In this document: positions 37,119-47,899 of the stretch, in pieces | How positions within the stretch are numbered: position 1 is the first letter of the stretch | Layout of the letters: every line of letters starts with the position of its first letter | Source of the DNA: Sinonovacula constricta | Lineage: Eukaryota > Mollusca > Bivalvia > Cardiida > Solecurtidae | Direction: 5' to 3' | DNA length: 64,000 bases | NCBI GenBank assembly: GCA_007844125.1 | Contig: CM017567.1 | Coordinates: 18,469,093 to 18,533,092, forward strand | Notes under the pieces: generated by a model | What the model saw: the letters and a program-made list of their open reading frames with translations, nothing else | What the model was told of the DNA's origin: nothing | Database searches by the model: none | Made by a program: the position numbers and the translations under genes

Positions 37119-38104
37119 CAGATCAGATAGCATAATCATTGAAAAATAACGATATATGAGCTTGTTCAGAAACAATAAGCTCAAACATCGTCAAATTTAT
37201 CAGATATAATCAGCTATTTTTCGAGGTACCTCTGATTGCACTTTTTGCCTGCAATATCGCAAAAATCTTTGACCTAGTTGTTCATTAACTTGCATTAACA
37301 CGCAACCGAAATTTGTTGATTGGTTTCGCAAAAGTGCAATGGAGACATGGTTATATTTATTCATTTTCTTTGCTTTAATAATGAATGGCGATTAATTTAT
37401 ACATCAAAACACGTAAAGACAAACCACTGGCATTTACAACAAAAAAGTGTGAATAATATTGTGAACTGATCTACAAATCAAATTTAAAAAATGCTATTAG
37501 ACAATTAAATATGGTATAAATGTTAGTTTGATGTTTGTTTTTTTTTTTTTTTAAATCTTTGGATTCTAAGTTCAGCTGCAAGCTGTGGCAAAATTTCAAA
37601 ACTTTAAATATGCACAGAAGAATCATACACAAATCTTTTATGTTGATTTTCTAATAATTATTTCTAATAGGTTGCTTCGAATTTTAATTTGTACACGTAT
37701 GTGCTTTTTTGTCTAATGCAACATCTGCACGTATTGCAAGTACTTCAAGGAAAAGTAAGGACGTCTGATTTATATCTATAAAAGAATAGTTTCTGTAATT
37801 AATGAGACAGATGGATGAGCCAATCAAAGATAATTCTACATAGATATGATTTTCAGTGTTTAAGAAAGTTTCTCTGGTAAAACCCCATAATGATTTCAGA
37901 TCTTTCTCTTTACTTAATTGGTTGTAATTCCTTGAAATAATGGCTGTTCAGATTAATTATAGTACTATGTCAATGTTTGTTTACACGTAGTTAGTCAGAA
38001 ATATTGTATCAGATTTTCATAATGGTTACGTTTCTTACCTTTGAATAGAGAGGCATAGAGGCCACGTCTTCATTCCTTGCACATATGTGTGAGTCCGCTT
38101 AAAT

Positions 38105-38205
38105 GTTACCTTAGGTTAATACCTTTGTCCTGTGCCTTGTTTTAAATTTTAGTATATATTTTGCAATGCCCATATGCCTTGTCGTATTTTCTTATAGGTA
38201 ATTTA
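38105..38205 (-). repeat. R1 5' part, minus strand (copy 2)
   Basis: Duplicate of 27540-27625. Here cctttgtcctgtgccttg is closer to the R1 consensus (cacaggacaaagg on the minus strand) than in copy 1, so copy 2 keeps the older state at that site. Confidence 0.5.
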
Positions 38206-38333
38206 CTTTTAATAATATTAAAACATGGAGAAAATAATAAATACATATAGAACTACGGAATTCTACTTATTGTTGACCTTAATAGCAACAATATAAACAT
38301 CACAACTGCTAGCTGGTAATTTCGGATGCTTCT

Positions 38334-38567
38334 TAATAGGTAAATAAGAAAAGGTCCTATCAAAATTTTCACAGATATTTAAATTTTATCTACCTGCAGA
38401 CCAAGGCAGACGAGGTAAATGTAAATGTGACAAAAAACACAGAGACGAGACATAACACACAAAAAGAAAAACCATCAGTTACCGCCTTGGAACGGGCAGT
38501 CGGCAAAAGGGCCAACTGGGGTGCTTAAACCTGGTTTGTGGAGCGCTCCAACCTCGCACTTCCTGAC
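38334..38567 (+). repeat. R1 repeat inserted in duplication copy 2 only (about 233 bp)
   Basis: Copy 1 reads ggatacttctttaggtcatt at 27751-27770; copy 2 reads ggatgcttctta, then the insert, then ggtcatt. The insert starts ataggtaaataagaaaagg and ends cgcacttcctgac, carrying all core words (agagacgagaca, cagttaccgccttgg, gggcagtcggc, ggggtgcttaaacctgg). No target-site duplication beyond one or two bases and no terminal inverted repeat are evident. It is the cleanest view of the ends of one R1 subtype. Confidence 0.8.
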
Positions 38568-38888
38568 GGTCATTCTTATCCACGAAGATTTCACGGTAAC
38601 TACTATTCAAAATAAAAAAAATGAGAAGGCACATCATGCACGTTACATATATGGTTCGAGATAACACGCGTATTTTTTTGTTTTGTGTCTTAACTAATAA
38701 ATCCATGCGATTGTGACAATAACTTAATTAGTTATCTTGTTGTAAATTTAAATATTTGAATTGGGAGAAACTTGAAGATAGAATATATAGTAATATAACT
38801 GCCTGACTTACAAGACTCGTTTATGATTCAGTGAGTATTTAAGTACATTTTTATATATAATATATAAGCCATCAGTAAGCGAGTTTCT

Positions 38889-39215
38889 TTAAGATAGACT
38901 AGAGGAAATGTTATAGGGAGGTGTCTGTGCACATAAGCTTAAGTTCAAGAATGACGCACATAATAACGAAGAAGAAAACACATCGCCGATTATCAGATAC
39001 AAAGCATCATGTGCATCATCTTTAATATTTGTAAACCCATACACAACAAGCCATCGGTTGTCTATGTCTATATAATACAGGAAATTGACATTTTTGTCCT
39101 CGTGGTTCCATTTATACTGTTCTTCTAGGAAAGTCATTTTAGACAGTTGAAACTTTGAGTTTGAAAGGCTCTGGCACTTAACTTGAATACACTTATCTGC
39201 TTTTATCGAAGACAT
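38889..39215 (-). CDS. Open reading frame kept in both duplicate copies, unknown product (copy 2)
   Basis: The minus strand is open for 108 codons; the centre reads KMTFLEEQYKWNHEDKN, NFLYYIDID, RWLVVYGFTNIKDDAHDALY. It corresponds to 28286-28528; in copy 1 a 3-base insertion and lost upstream ATG alter the N-terminus. No domain is recognised, no flanking splice site stands out, and the copy-to-copy changes are overwhelmingly amino-acid changing. It may be an exon of an unknown gene or a chance frame. Confidence 0.2.
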   Translation of the reverse strand: MSSIKADKCIQVKCQSLSNSKFQLSKMTFLEEQYKWNHEDKNVNFLYYIDIDNRWLVVYGFTNIKDDAHDALYLIIGDVFSSSLLCASFLNLSLCAQTPPYNISSSLS

Positions 39216-39724
39216 GTTAAAAATGTGACAAGAGGTACTTTATTTTCAAACACACAGAACATAATTACATTATTCAATTCAGAAAAACCATAGGAAGTTT
39301 GTCTTTTAAAAAAAAAAACTCTTAAGTGAGGCCAATTTGCTGCATTGAAAGACGGTCGTCTGTGGGAAAATTCACCTGGCGTCAATCATGATATATACTT
39401 CATGCTTTAATTCATGCTTTTAATTTTTTAACACTTAACATACTATAAATATACACAATGAACACCCAAAGAAATGTTTAAATAGTTACAATGGGCGCGT
39501 AAATATTAAATTGCTAAATACCTTACTTTTTAAACTTCAACCATTTGTTCATTGATTTTCTGCATTCGCTTCAATGTGACGTTTTATAATATTCATTCTC
39601 TGCATCGGCTTTATTTGCAGGGATATGACATACTTATGGCTATGTACGAGTAAGGAAGCAAGTTTAAATATAGGATTTGTAATGGTGTCAGAAATTAAAG
39701 TAACGTTTTAACTTACGTGGTGAT

Positions 39725-39813
39725 AAAATCAGCATTGCAAATCTGGTTTCAAATCCGCGACCTTGAGTATAAAAAGCCGACACGCTCTCCACTCTCCACT
39801 GAGTTGTTTATAA
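39725..39813 (-). mobile_element. Degenerate tRNA-like SINE head (copy 2)
   Basis: Duplicate of 29097-29185, nearly identical, with the same gcggatttgaaacc B-box-like word on the minus strand. Confidence 0.4.
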
Positions 39814-40246
39814 GTTCAATAGCTTTAAAAAATAAAATAAAAATGGTATCCATAAAGGAAGAGTTGTCACCATCATTTAAAAAGGCAATATTAAGTATGT
39901 TTCTATACGAACAATAGCTATGTCACAATGTACTTGAATAAAACTGATTGCTTTGACATCCGCATTTACAGACCGCAGTGTGCTGTCGTGGTACAATTAC
40001 AAATGTATATTTTAGAAGGCAGTCAACATGTCGATCAAAACTCTATTTCTGACTTTTGTCAATTTAGTAAGTATAATATAGTTTTTCAGCTCAAGAGGAA
40101 CTAAAGGAACATAACATTACAACAAGTCAACAGTTTAATAATTCAGACAAACAAATAATAAGACTGTTCAGTGTATCTGACAGCAAAGTAATGTGCCACA
40201 TAAAGATTCCTATTAATGATGTGAAGTACATATGTCTTCAATATGT

Positions 40247-40399
40247 ACGTAGCATAACGTTAGAGTAAAAAATCAGCGCACTGCTAATCAGTGACTATTC
40301 GTCATTATGTATGTAAATGTAATTACCTGTCAGTCTACAGCAAGAGAAATCACTGATTTTCCCGCAATAAAAGTTATTCACCAACTATTATTGCCTACT
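40247..40399 (+). repeat. R2 dispersed repeat (copy 2)
   Basis: Duplicate of 29629-29771 with scattered substitutions, including in the ctgctaatcagtgact word. Confidence 0.7.
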
Positions 40400-40609
40400 T
40401 ACTAGTATTGTAAGTCAAACCTTTATGACAAGAGTGAAAAGTAAATTTGCTGTAATTTTACATTTGGTTTACATTTGGTTTTTATCAGTTTGCTCATGTC
40501 AAGATTAATGCATGTACACGCGAAATGCACAATATAAACATTTTTAATATAACCAATGCGTTACCTTCTAGTTCAATTTTATTCTTGGAAATATCAGTTA
40601 TCGTGATGA

Positions 40610-40800
40610 TGCCTAAATGCGCAATCGGGTACGGAAGGCCACGGTTTCAAACCCGGAATGCAAAATGCCCAAATTTGTCGAAAGTTTAGCGGTTAGTCTC
40701 TTTGCTAGTTGCCGAGTCTGGTCGGACTGGTGTCGAATTATTGTCAATGGGTGTTGTATTATGCCAGGCACGGACAACAAGCTACACGTGGTAAAGGCAG
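40610..40800 (+). mobile_element. Diverged tRNA-like retroposon (copy 2)
   Basis: Duplicate of 29990-30180, with the B-box-like cggtttcaaacccg and an atgggtgttgtattatgcc word. The 87-codon open frame starting at 40617 depends on single-base differences from copy 1, so it is not treated as a gene. Confidence 0.4.
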
Positions 40801-41000
40801 GTTTAACGTACGTTTCAAGTTCCCTTGACTTAAATATTGTTAGTGAAGCGATAGTAAATAGTCAACTTAGAAAGGAATAACCTGTGTCTAGAATAATAAA
40901 AGCTTCTGTCTTCGTGCAATTCAATGGAACTTATATCAAGACAAGGCTCAATGTCTTAGATTAGGACTATGACACAGAACTAAATCTTTGTAAAACACAC

Positions 41001-41537
41001 TCTTTCCCATACCTAACCTGTCTGACATGGCAGGCATTTGCTAGCTTCGTGTAGTGATCCTGCATTTGCTAAGGACGGACCTTAGGCAATCAATATGTCT
41101 AGCGTTCGTCTATTTAAGTGACACCTTCCCAGTTAAGTTGATTGCAAGAACTGGTTATCTCTCATTACACCATACTCACCTAAGAGTTGATGGTATAACC
41201 TTTTCACAAAACCTCTAGCAAATTCGTTCATATTTCATTAGCAAAACAAATGTCTATTGTGTTATTCAACGACGCCTACGTAAATGAACTTACTTGAAAA
41301 TATTTCTCAAACGGAACTTATCTTCAGTTTTTGTTTTCTCAGTCTTTGATTCAATTAAATATTTCTAAAATATATTTACTGCATTTATATGAGATTCATT
41401 TATGACAATGAAACATTTGGAACAGTTGGTTTTTACTTATGCATTAAGTTGCATTAAACAACAGATAAAACCAAAGCATTGCAATGAAACCGTGATTCCT
41501 GAAGGTATTTTATAATAATAATGATAATAATAATAAC

Positions 41538-41568
<31 letters not shown>

Positions 41569-42859
41569 TATCACTTGTAATAACAACAGTTGTAATTATG
41601 ACAATAATGATCAACATTCACGCCGAATATCAGCATATGTTCATGTATATATTACAATCCATTACATATATCACCATAGCCTTTGCCAAAATGCAAGAGA
41701 AGTTGACAGGTGCCAATAAAACATGTGTATAAACGAACAAAAACAAGTACAATCATGTCAATGGAGCAAAATAAAGAAAGAGAAAGTATATCTAAATAGA
41801 TCTAGATTTAAAAGCAATATTTTTTCCTTATTCTGTTGTTGTCGTAATTTAAACATCTTTTATTTTATATTTGTTTAATTCACACATACAAGTGTAACAA
41901 TAATTTTATTCATGAACAATACAGTGATATTCATATTAAAAAGCGGGTGACATTATCATGAAATTACACAGAGTTTTTGAAGCTGTACAGACTACGTAAA
42001 ATACTCAACAATGCATCAATAATTAAAATAAAGCTCCATGAACATAATTTGTCTTTGAACTTTTTTAGATTGCATCTTGTTGTATTTGCATTAATTTTTA
42101 TATTTAAAGTATGCCCATAGAGCGATATAGGATATCGTAAATTACGCGGCCGTCATGAAACGGAAAAATAGTATACATGTACTTAGTATTTACGTGACTT
42201 TACACTTTACGATCCCTATAGGACTTCCATGAAACGCATAGTATAAACTACTTCCTTGTGTTTTCATTAATCACAGACTTCCAAGTGTTTTGTTGGGAAA
42301 TATTCCAGTTGACAGGTATGTGTGTAAATAACGTTCTACTTAGTATAATGACAATAAAACAATAAATTCATTATGTCACGACTATTCCTAGCAGCGTTAG
42401 CAAACATTTGGTAATAGTAAGTCTGTGAATAACACGTTGACAGCAAATGTTCTACCCAAACGACAAAGTTGGCCGAGAAAGATATGTTTTCTACACTATT
42501 TTTAATCTCATGTCGGTAAGGAATAAAGTCCGCCCAAAGACACTGTCAGCACGAGATCATGTATTAGACCTTGCATGCGTTTAACACAGCGGCGATGGGC
42601 TCGCTCTAGACATAATAGGTCATGCATACACGACAGAACAATGCTAGTACAGATCTTTCTAGCAGTAATAAAATAAGGATCATTATCATCATATAATCAC
42701 TGTGCCCAATTGAAAAACGTTGCCTCGTTTTTGCACAGAATTTATTTATGACGCCAGAGTTTTACAAACTTGAATGACAAATTGAACATAATTATTTGTT
42801 TCATTTATGGTATTAGAGTCGATTTTTCACTGTCGTGGTGATTAGTTAAATGGCTTTTT
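41001..42859. other. Non-coding stretch with an (AAT)n microsatellite
   Basis: Apart from the microsatellite at 41512-41570 nothing is recognised. The right part (after about 42100) is less AT-rich than the duplication and may include decayed retroelement DNA downstream of the minus-strand reverse transcriptase. Confidence 0.4.
41512..41570. repeat. (AAT)n microsatellite
   Basis: About 59 bp of AAT units with a few interruptions (ATG, AAC) at the left end. Confidence 0.9.
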
Positions 42860-43831
42860 TTATTATACGACGGGTTACACTGAACGCGCCACCCACCTAC
42901 ACGAGTTTGTATAACATATTTCTATCATGTTGTGTACACCGTTTGCAGAGAGAGATAATATATAATCAAATCATCAGCAACAGAAGGCCGCAGACGGAAG
43001 TTTTAACAATGCGTAATACTCTGTCATTGTTTTAAGAAGGCCATTTATATCGACAAGGTAGAGAAATGGCGACCATTTACTAGTCTAGTTCAGTGCATGA
43101 CAGGGATGGTCTGTGACAAATGACCATTATCAATACTCTACTGTACATATCAGAGTGCATACTTCACTACTGACAGTCATAGTTGACGTGATATGCCCTG
43201 TTCATGGAGTGTAAAAGACAGACCGTAATGCCATACCCTGTCAAATGCTTGTTTGCTGTCTAGATACAGGCATATATGCTGCTGCTGTTACCTTCTGTAC
43301 AATATTCTATAGCGTCTCTAGCGAAGAAGTCCCTGGAAGTGATCGAATTAGCGCCATACTTTCTCTCATTAACCATATTTATAAAACACTTTCAACAACG
43401 AGCAGTTGAGTGTGACTGCTTTGTACGTTTAAGAATTATCCTTTCTTTTACCAGCTACTTTATGTACAGTAACCATTAATCTTTTCTTGAATGTATGTTT
43501 TTGACGACAATTAAAAAAAGTAAAATGTTCACCACCAAACTTTAAGTGTACATAATAAGTAACATCTGGCTCGCACATTCTTCCGTTACCCAGAAGCTTT
43601 ATTTTATTCTAAGTAATTGTGTCTGTAAAGGAATCTGTCACCTTGTGTTTTCTTATTACCTCTGGCAATGAGTGTCTTTGTGAAAGAGGTCTTATGCTCA
43701 TCAAGGAACACGTCGTTAAAAAAATCAGTTAAATGTGTTTCCCCATGCGTCAGTAATACTTGTGGGATCACGCAATGTATTCCCTTAAATTTGATCACAC
43801 TACCAATAGTATTTGTAGCATTATTATTCAT
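42860..43831 (-). pseudogene. Non-LTR retrotransposon reverse transcriptase, decayed (minus strand)
   Basis: Reading down from 43831, a 75-codon open piece (43604-43831) resembles the linker between endonuclease and RT (VIPQVLLTHGE, FFNDVF). Then come finger-domain words VHKVAGKRKDNS and TYKAVTLNCSLLKVFYK (about 43465-43395), AIEYCTEGNSSSIYAC, and after a frameshift the motif A segment YLDSKQAFDRVWHYGL (about 43270-43215), whose two Asp are the expected metal-binding region. A remnant of motif B follows near 43060 (WSPFLYLVDINGL), then motif C as VADD near 42965, where Tyr or Phe is usual before Ala-Asp-Asp, and a thumb-like WRVQCNPS near 42870. At least four frame changes and several stops make it dead. 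The family is LINE-type; the clade (CR1/Jockey/RTE-like) is not settled. Confidence 0.8.
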
Positions 43832-44138
43832 GCGTCTGTTTAGGAGTCAAACAAAGCGAAGTACAATCAAATTCAGCTGTGATCATTAGTTTTCCTGATA
43901 TGGAAGCTAGCTGCCGTATGTTGATAGTGACGAAACAGTCTTGTACCATGTTTATCCTTATATCTTTCAAAGTTTATACTCCATGTACTCTCCTACTATC
44001 GGTGATATACATGTACATTGTATCGCACAGAGCGGATACTTGTATGTAAATACATGAGACTAATATTCCAGTACGGTTCAAGCAAGGCCTGTATCTAGCT
44101 GCCGGTAGAACTGTGTGACAGGTGCAGTTGTGATTCAG

Positions 44139-44400
44139 TCGGCGCCGGGCTGGTATCTGTCATCAGCGAGCACAATATCGCTGGTTTACATGAACTTATT
44201 TTCACTAATCATGCATTCCATTTCTTCTAAGTGCATTTATTTTGAAAATGCAATTTCTGTCACCTTTATACCATCTAACTGGAAGGAAACAAAAATTCCC
44301 GCTATTTACAAAGGAAGCATGTGTGTGCAGATTAAATACAGTTGGCCGGTATGAAGAAACGTTAATACTATTATCGCCAACAATTTCACATTGCACTACT
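44139..44400 (+). pseudogene. Second non-LTR reverse transcriptase fragment (plus strand)
   Basis: One frame reads SAPGWYLSSAS, LFSLIMHSISS and then TFIPSNWKETKIPAIYKGS, fitting the RT finger pattern of a K-PG-D stretch, an L-hydrophobic-N-S-I stretch and an IP--WK-A-I-PIYK motif. Around 44354 the frame ends, and the next frame continues with LILLSPTIS, like the ISLLPTISK block. The palm with motif A is absent, so only about 260 bp survive. It faces the other RT fragment head to head with about 300 bp between them, so two different elements are involved. Confidence 0.65.
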
Positions 44401-44634
44401 GCATCCGATCATTCCGCCAGGAAAATGGTTATTTAAGGCGAATACATGCCAGTGTGTGAGACGTAGCTAGACCTATACCCTGTACCTAATATTAATGTAT
44501 TTGATTCTCAGTCAAAATGCCGCAACTGTCCTATATTTCTTGTATTATTACATTAATAAAATGTTTACTTTTTAGCTGCGCATTGAAGCCACCTATGACG
44601 ATTATTCAACCCATGTTTTGTTTGTACCTTTTTA

Positions 44635-44675
44635 AGTTGTTGTTGCTGCTGCTGTTATTGTTGTTGTTGGTGGTG
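44635..44675. repeat. Short (TTG/CTG/GTG)n triplet run
   Basis: About 40 bases of triplets on the plus strand, mixing TTG, CTG and GTG. It sits at the left edge of the GC-richer island. Confidence 0.7.
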
Positions 44676-44699
44676 GTATTTAAGCGTTTTTACTCTTCG

Positions 44700-45420
44700 G
44701 TCATGTTCTAAGCTAACACATATTTCTGGCCCCCTCTGGCCCTGACTAAGGTGAGGTTCCTGTTTGCAAGTCACGTCATGTGGCCAAAACGTCGCCTCGG
44801 TCATTCTGCCGCCTCCCACTGGCTCTGCTTTCATACAAACTGGTGGCGTTTAACCTGGAAGTTGTTACAAGTGTTGGTTTGATGCCTCTCTTCTTCAGTA
44901 TCTTCTAATAATATTTTCATTCAAAGATTTCAGACCCTTTGTTATTTGTCGATTGTCTCCACCAGTGCCGGTAAACTCTTCGGATTTGCGGCCGTTCTCT
45001 TCGGGCGCTCACAATGGACCCCGTCACTTTGACTTTTGCTTAACGGCGCTGGTTTTACTCAAGCTGGACCTTGACGGAAGGTTTTAACTTAAGCATTGTT
45101 AGCAGATACGGGAGATGTACTAGCGAGGGACGGAGTCGTACTAGCCCCACAACCATCTTTATTATAAAATTACGCTAGCCCTTTTCTGTAAAGCTTTTAT
45201 GTCTCTGGAGATTTTCCCATCGATCCGCAAACGATTCCTTTCATGGGTTCCATTTGCCGCATAAAATTTTCCATGGAGGATTTTAAGGTCGCTCTTAACG
45301 CTCTGTCCCAGAGCACCTATCACCGTCGGTTCTGTTCACTTTGCTTCCCTTTATCTGTAAACAATGCTGTAACTTGCAAGAGCTTTTCACAGCGAACATA
45401 AGGCTCTTATCACTTTTAAT
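44700..45420. other. GC-richer island of unknown origin
   Basis: This 700-base stretch is visibly richer in C and G than its surroundings, with words such as ggccccctctggccctga, tcgcctcggtc and ttcgggcgctcac. No frame gives a recognisable domain, though the minus strand is open for a stretch around 44740-44870. Being next to two RT fragments, it is probably part of a decayed retroelement, but a host exon or regulatory region cannot be excluded. Confidence 0.35.
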
Positions 45421-47520
45421 TTCTTCATGAAAAAGATTACAGTAATCTTTGTCTCAGTACTTAATATGGCAAAGTCTAACTGAATTTGAGCAATATTTCT
45501 TATCTTTCTAATCTTTGAAAAGCGTTATATCAAATGTTCCATACTTCTGTCAGTCGTATTTTTATCTTTGAACTTCGAATGGCTCAACATACCCTTTATG
45601 TTTTCAAATGGGGCCATCAAGAACGGCTATTAGAATATAGACATTTGCCAGCATATTGCACAGGGAATCCAATTTCCTGGTAGCTATCTTTTTAACTGCC
45701 AATGACTCATTAACGGAAAGGACTAGCAATTTTTCAGGAATTGATATATGCAGTACATTTTTTCTCAAAGTATGATTCGCTCTTACTTCCTACCGATATA
45801 AGTATATAAGTTCTTCTTTACACTTACCTTTCAATAGGTAAATAAGAAAAGGTAAAACCTGATTGAAAAGGTCCTGAAGCAGCAACACCTCATTGCTTTT
45901 CACTTGGCATGCATGTAAAATACCTTTGTTCTGTGCCTTTTCGGAGTTTAGTATATGTTGCAATACTCATAGGACTTTGTTATATATTCTTATTCATTAT
46001 CTGCGCCTTATATTGCATCTGGCTAAAATTGTTCATTTTGTCAGGACATAAGGTTGTCGCCGACACCTGAGAAGTCTGGTGATCCGTGGCGGATTTGACT
46101 AGGCGTTGGCTGTGTGTGGAGATACACCACTCTCCATTAGTGATAAGTGGGTCCCACACGAGGCCATTGGCCTTACTGACTACTGACACCGGCTGATCGG
46201 TTGTTACAACAGTTCAGTTCCATGTTACTAAACCACAGTAAACAATGCCCTTAAGACAGATTCAACCACAAGTTTTCAGGCAAGAAAAACTAATGCTTGG
46301 AAACACATTCATTAGAATTCATAAGAAAATTTGTTCAGCTGCAAAATTCACGCTCAAGGGTATGAAAACTCTTGTTTCTTCTATTAATGCTAAGGATCGA
46401 CTTATTTTTGGTATGAAAGCTATATATAATGTTTACGCAATAGCAAAATACCATCTATTTACGCTGATGTTATAATGATCTTTAAATATCAGACTTTTAT
46501 GATATTTCAAAAACTTACATTAGTTTATTATTTGTTGGTACATCAATCATACTATATATTTTGCAATGTTGTTTGTTGATAATGGCCTTGGTGAGTTTGT
46601 TGTTGATTTTTAACGCTATGGTAGAACACAGTAAAACAATTAACGTTTCAAAGTTTCAATTTCTACCAATTAAATACAAGATATTTGAGCAGAATTCTTT
46701 GGAAATTCCCTTTGCAATGATATATGTATGATATTAATCTGGTTCTATCATATCATAGCTTGTTTTAAATCATCTGGATAAATTTATTTCCAAATTGATA
46801 TTGTTTTCCACAGTATTTGATTACTCTGATGGTCAATTGCCGTATAAACTTTAGCGTTGATATAAACTGAAATTAGAAATGACATGTACATCACTTTTTA
46901 TAAAAACTTCCAAGTTTCTTTTTCATAAATCCGTTTGTATAAATCTACCTTAACCTTCATCAGACAGCAATCTACTTTGTTTCTGATATCTCTGTTATAT
47001 TGGAAAATATGACTTCGTACAGAGATGTTAATACTCGTCTTAAATTTCTGTTTAGAATATATTTTACCAGATATCATCCAGTCCTCCTTATCCGGAGATG
47101 GTTACAAATCGGAGCACTTCTAGTTATGCCTTCACTGTTAGGGGAGGGGGTGTCAAAGTGGTTCTCTTATAACCTATGTTTATTGAAGATCACGCCAAGT
47201 ATTTATTTTAACAAATATGTATGATTCAGCATGCTTTCAGACCCATGGTCCTTCTGAATCTGTGGCAGACGCTTCCATAAATATTAAATCGGTCGTTAGC
47301 TTTTAAATATGATTGTGGTAGTAAACTCGTTCATTAATTTACTGGTCATATACCAATTATAGTTTTATTTCATATATTCAAATATTTTACAGGATCGAAA
47401 ACGCTTAGGTCTTAAACCCCAACAACTTATCATTTGTACAAGTTAAAAACATTTAACTGTTTAACTTTAAGTGTTTATGCATTAATTAATAGATATATGT
47501 AGAAACAATAGTGATAGAGA
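45420..47520. other. Stretch with a chimeric R1 copy, otherwise nothing recognised
   Basis: Contains the R1 piece at 45833-45995. A GC-richer block at 46030-46200 has a minus-strand frame of 69 codons that I cannot identify, and 46245-46475 is open for 76 codons on the plus strand, also unidentified. The rest is AT-rich. Confidence 0.4.
45833..45995 (-). repeat. R1 repeat, chimeric arrangement
   Basis: The left 20 bases (aataggtaaataagaaaagg) match the plus-strand start of the 38334 and 6046 copies. From about 45880 the sequence is the R1 opening on the minus strand (reverse complement gacaaagtcctatgagtatt, then gcaacatatac, ggcacagaacaaaggtattt). So the two ends of the known R1 types occur together in opposite orientation. 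Confidence 0.6.
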
Positions 47521-47538
47521 TTATTATTATTATTATTA

Positions 47539-47598
<60 letters not shown>
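47521..47598. repeat. (ATT)n microsatellite
   Basis: About 78 bp of ATT triplets with one ATC interruption. Confidence 0.95.
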
Positions 47599-47599
<1 letters not shown>

Positions 47600-47899
47600 G
47601 ATAGCAATAACTATTATATATAATAACGTAACATGCGTGTCACTTCAAATGAAACGTTGAACTTTTAATATTTACAAGAGACTGAAAACAAATATCAATG
47701 TAAAATATAATAGCAGCAATAGAAGCTGAATCTTACAACTATACGCTTTGGATAAGCCAGTTACTTCTAGGAAAGACCAGCTGACAGCTGCTAAAATGTG
47801 ACTTCTTGGAAAGACAGATGACTATCAGGAAAGACTGGCACCGGGACAGTGTGACTAAGTAGGTCATATTGCATTCTTCTTGAGAAGAAACCCATCAAC

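Larger units (their letters stand above)
30390..41000 (+). repeat. Segmental tandem duplication, copy 2
   Basis: Collinear with 19849-30382. It ends at gtaaaacacac near 41000, after which the sequence (tctttcccat) departs from the continuation of copy 1. Compared with copy 1 it has a longer (TG)n array, a longer (TA)n stretch at 34511, the R1 insertion at 38334-38567, and lacks about 155 bp at 32335, the SINE-tail at 38869 and about 75 bp at 38930. It holds no complete gene. Confidence 0.95.

Noticed and set aside
40617..40880. 87-codon frame as a gene inside duplication copy 2
   Set aside because: Copy 1 breaks the frame, and the region carries tRNA-like retroposon words.
45980..46189. 69-codon minus-strand frame as a transposase fragment
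   Set aside because: The sequence is GC-richer and looks protein-like, but I could not match it to any family motif.
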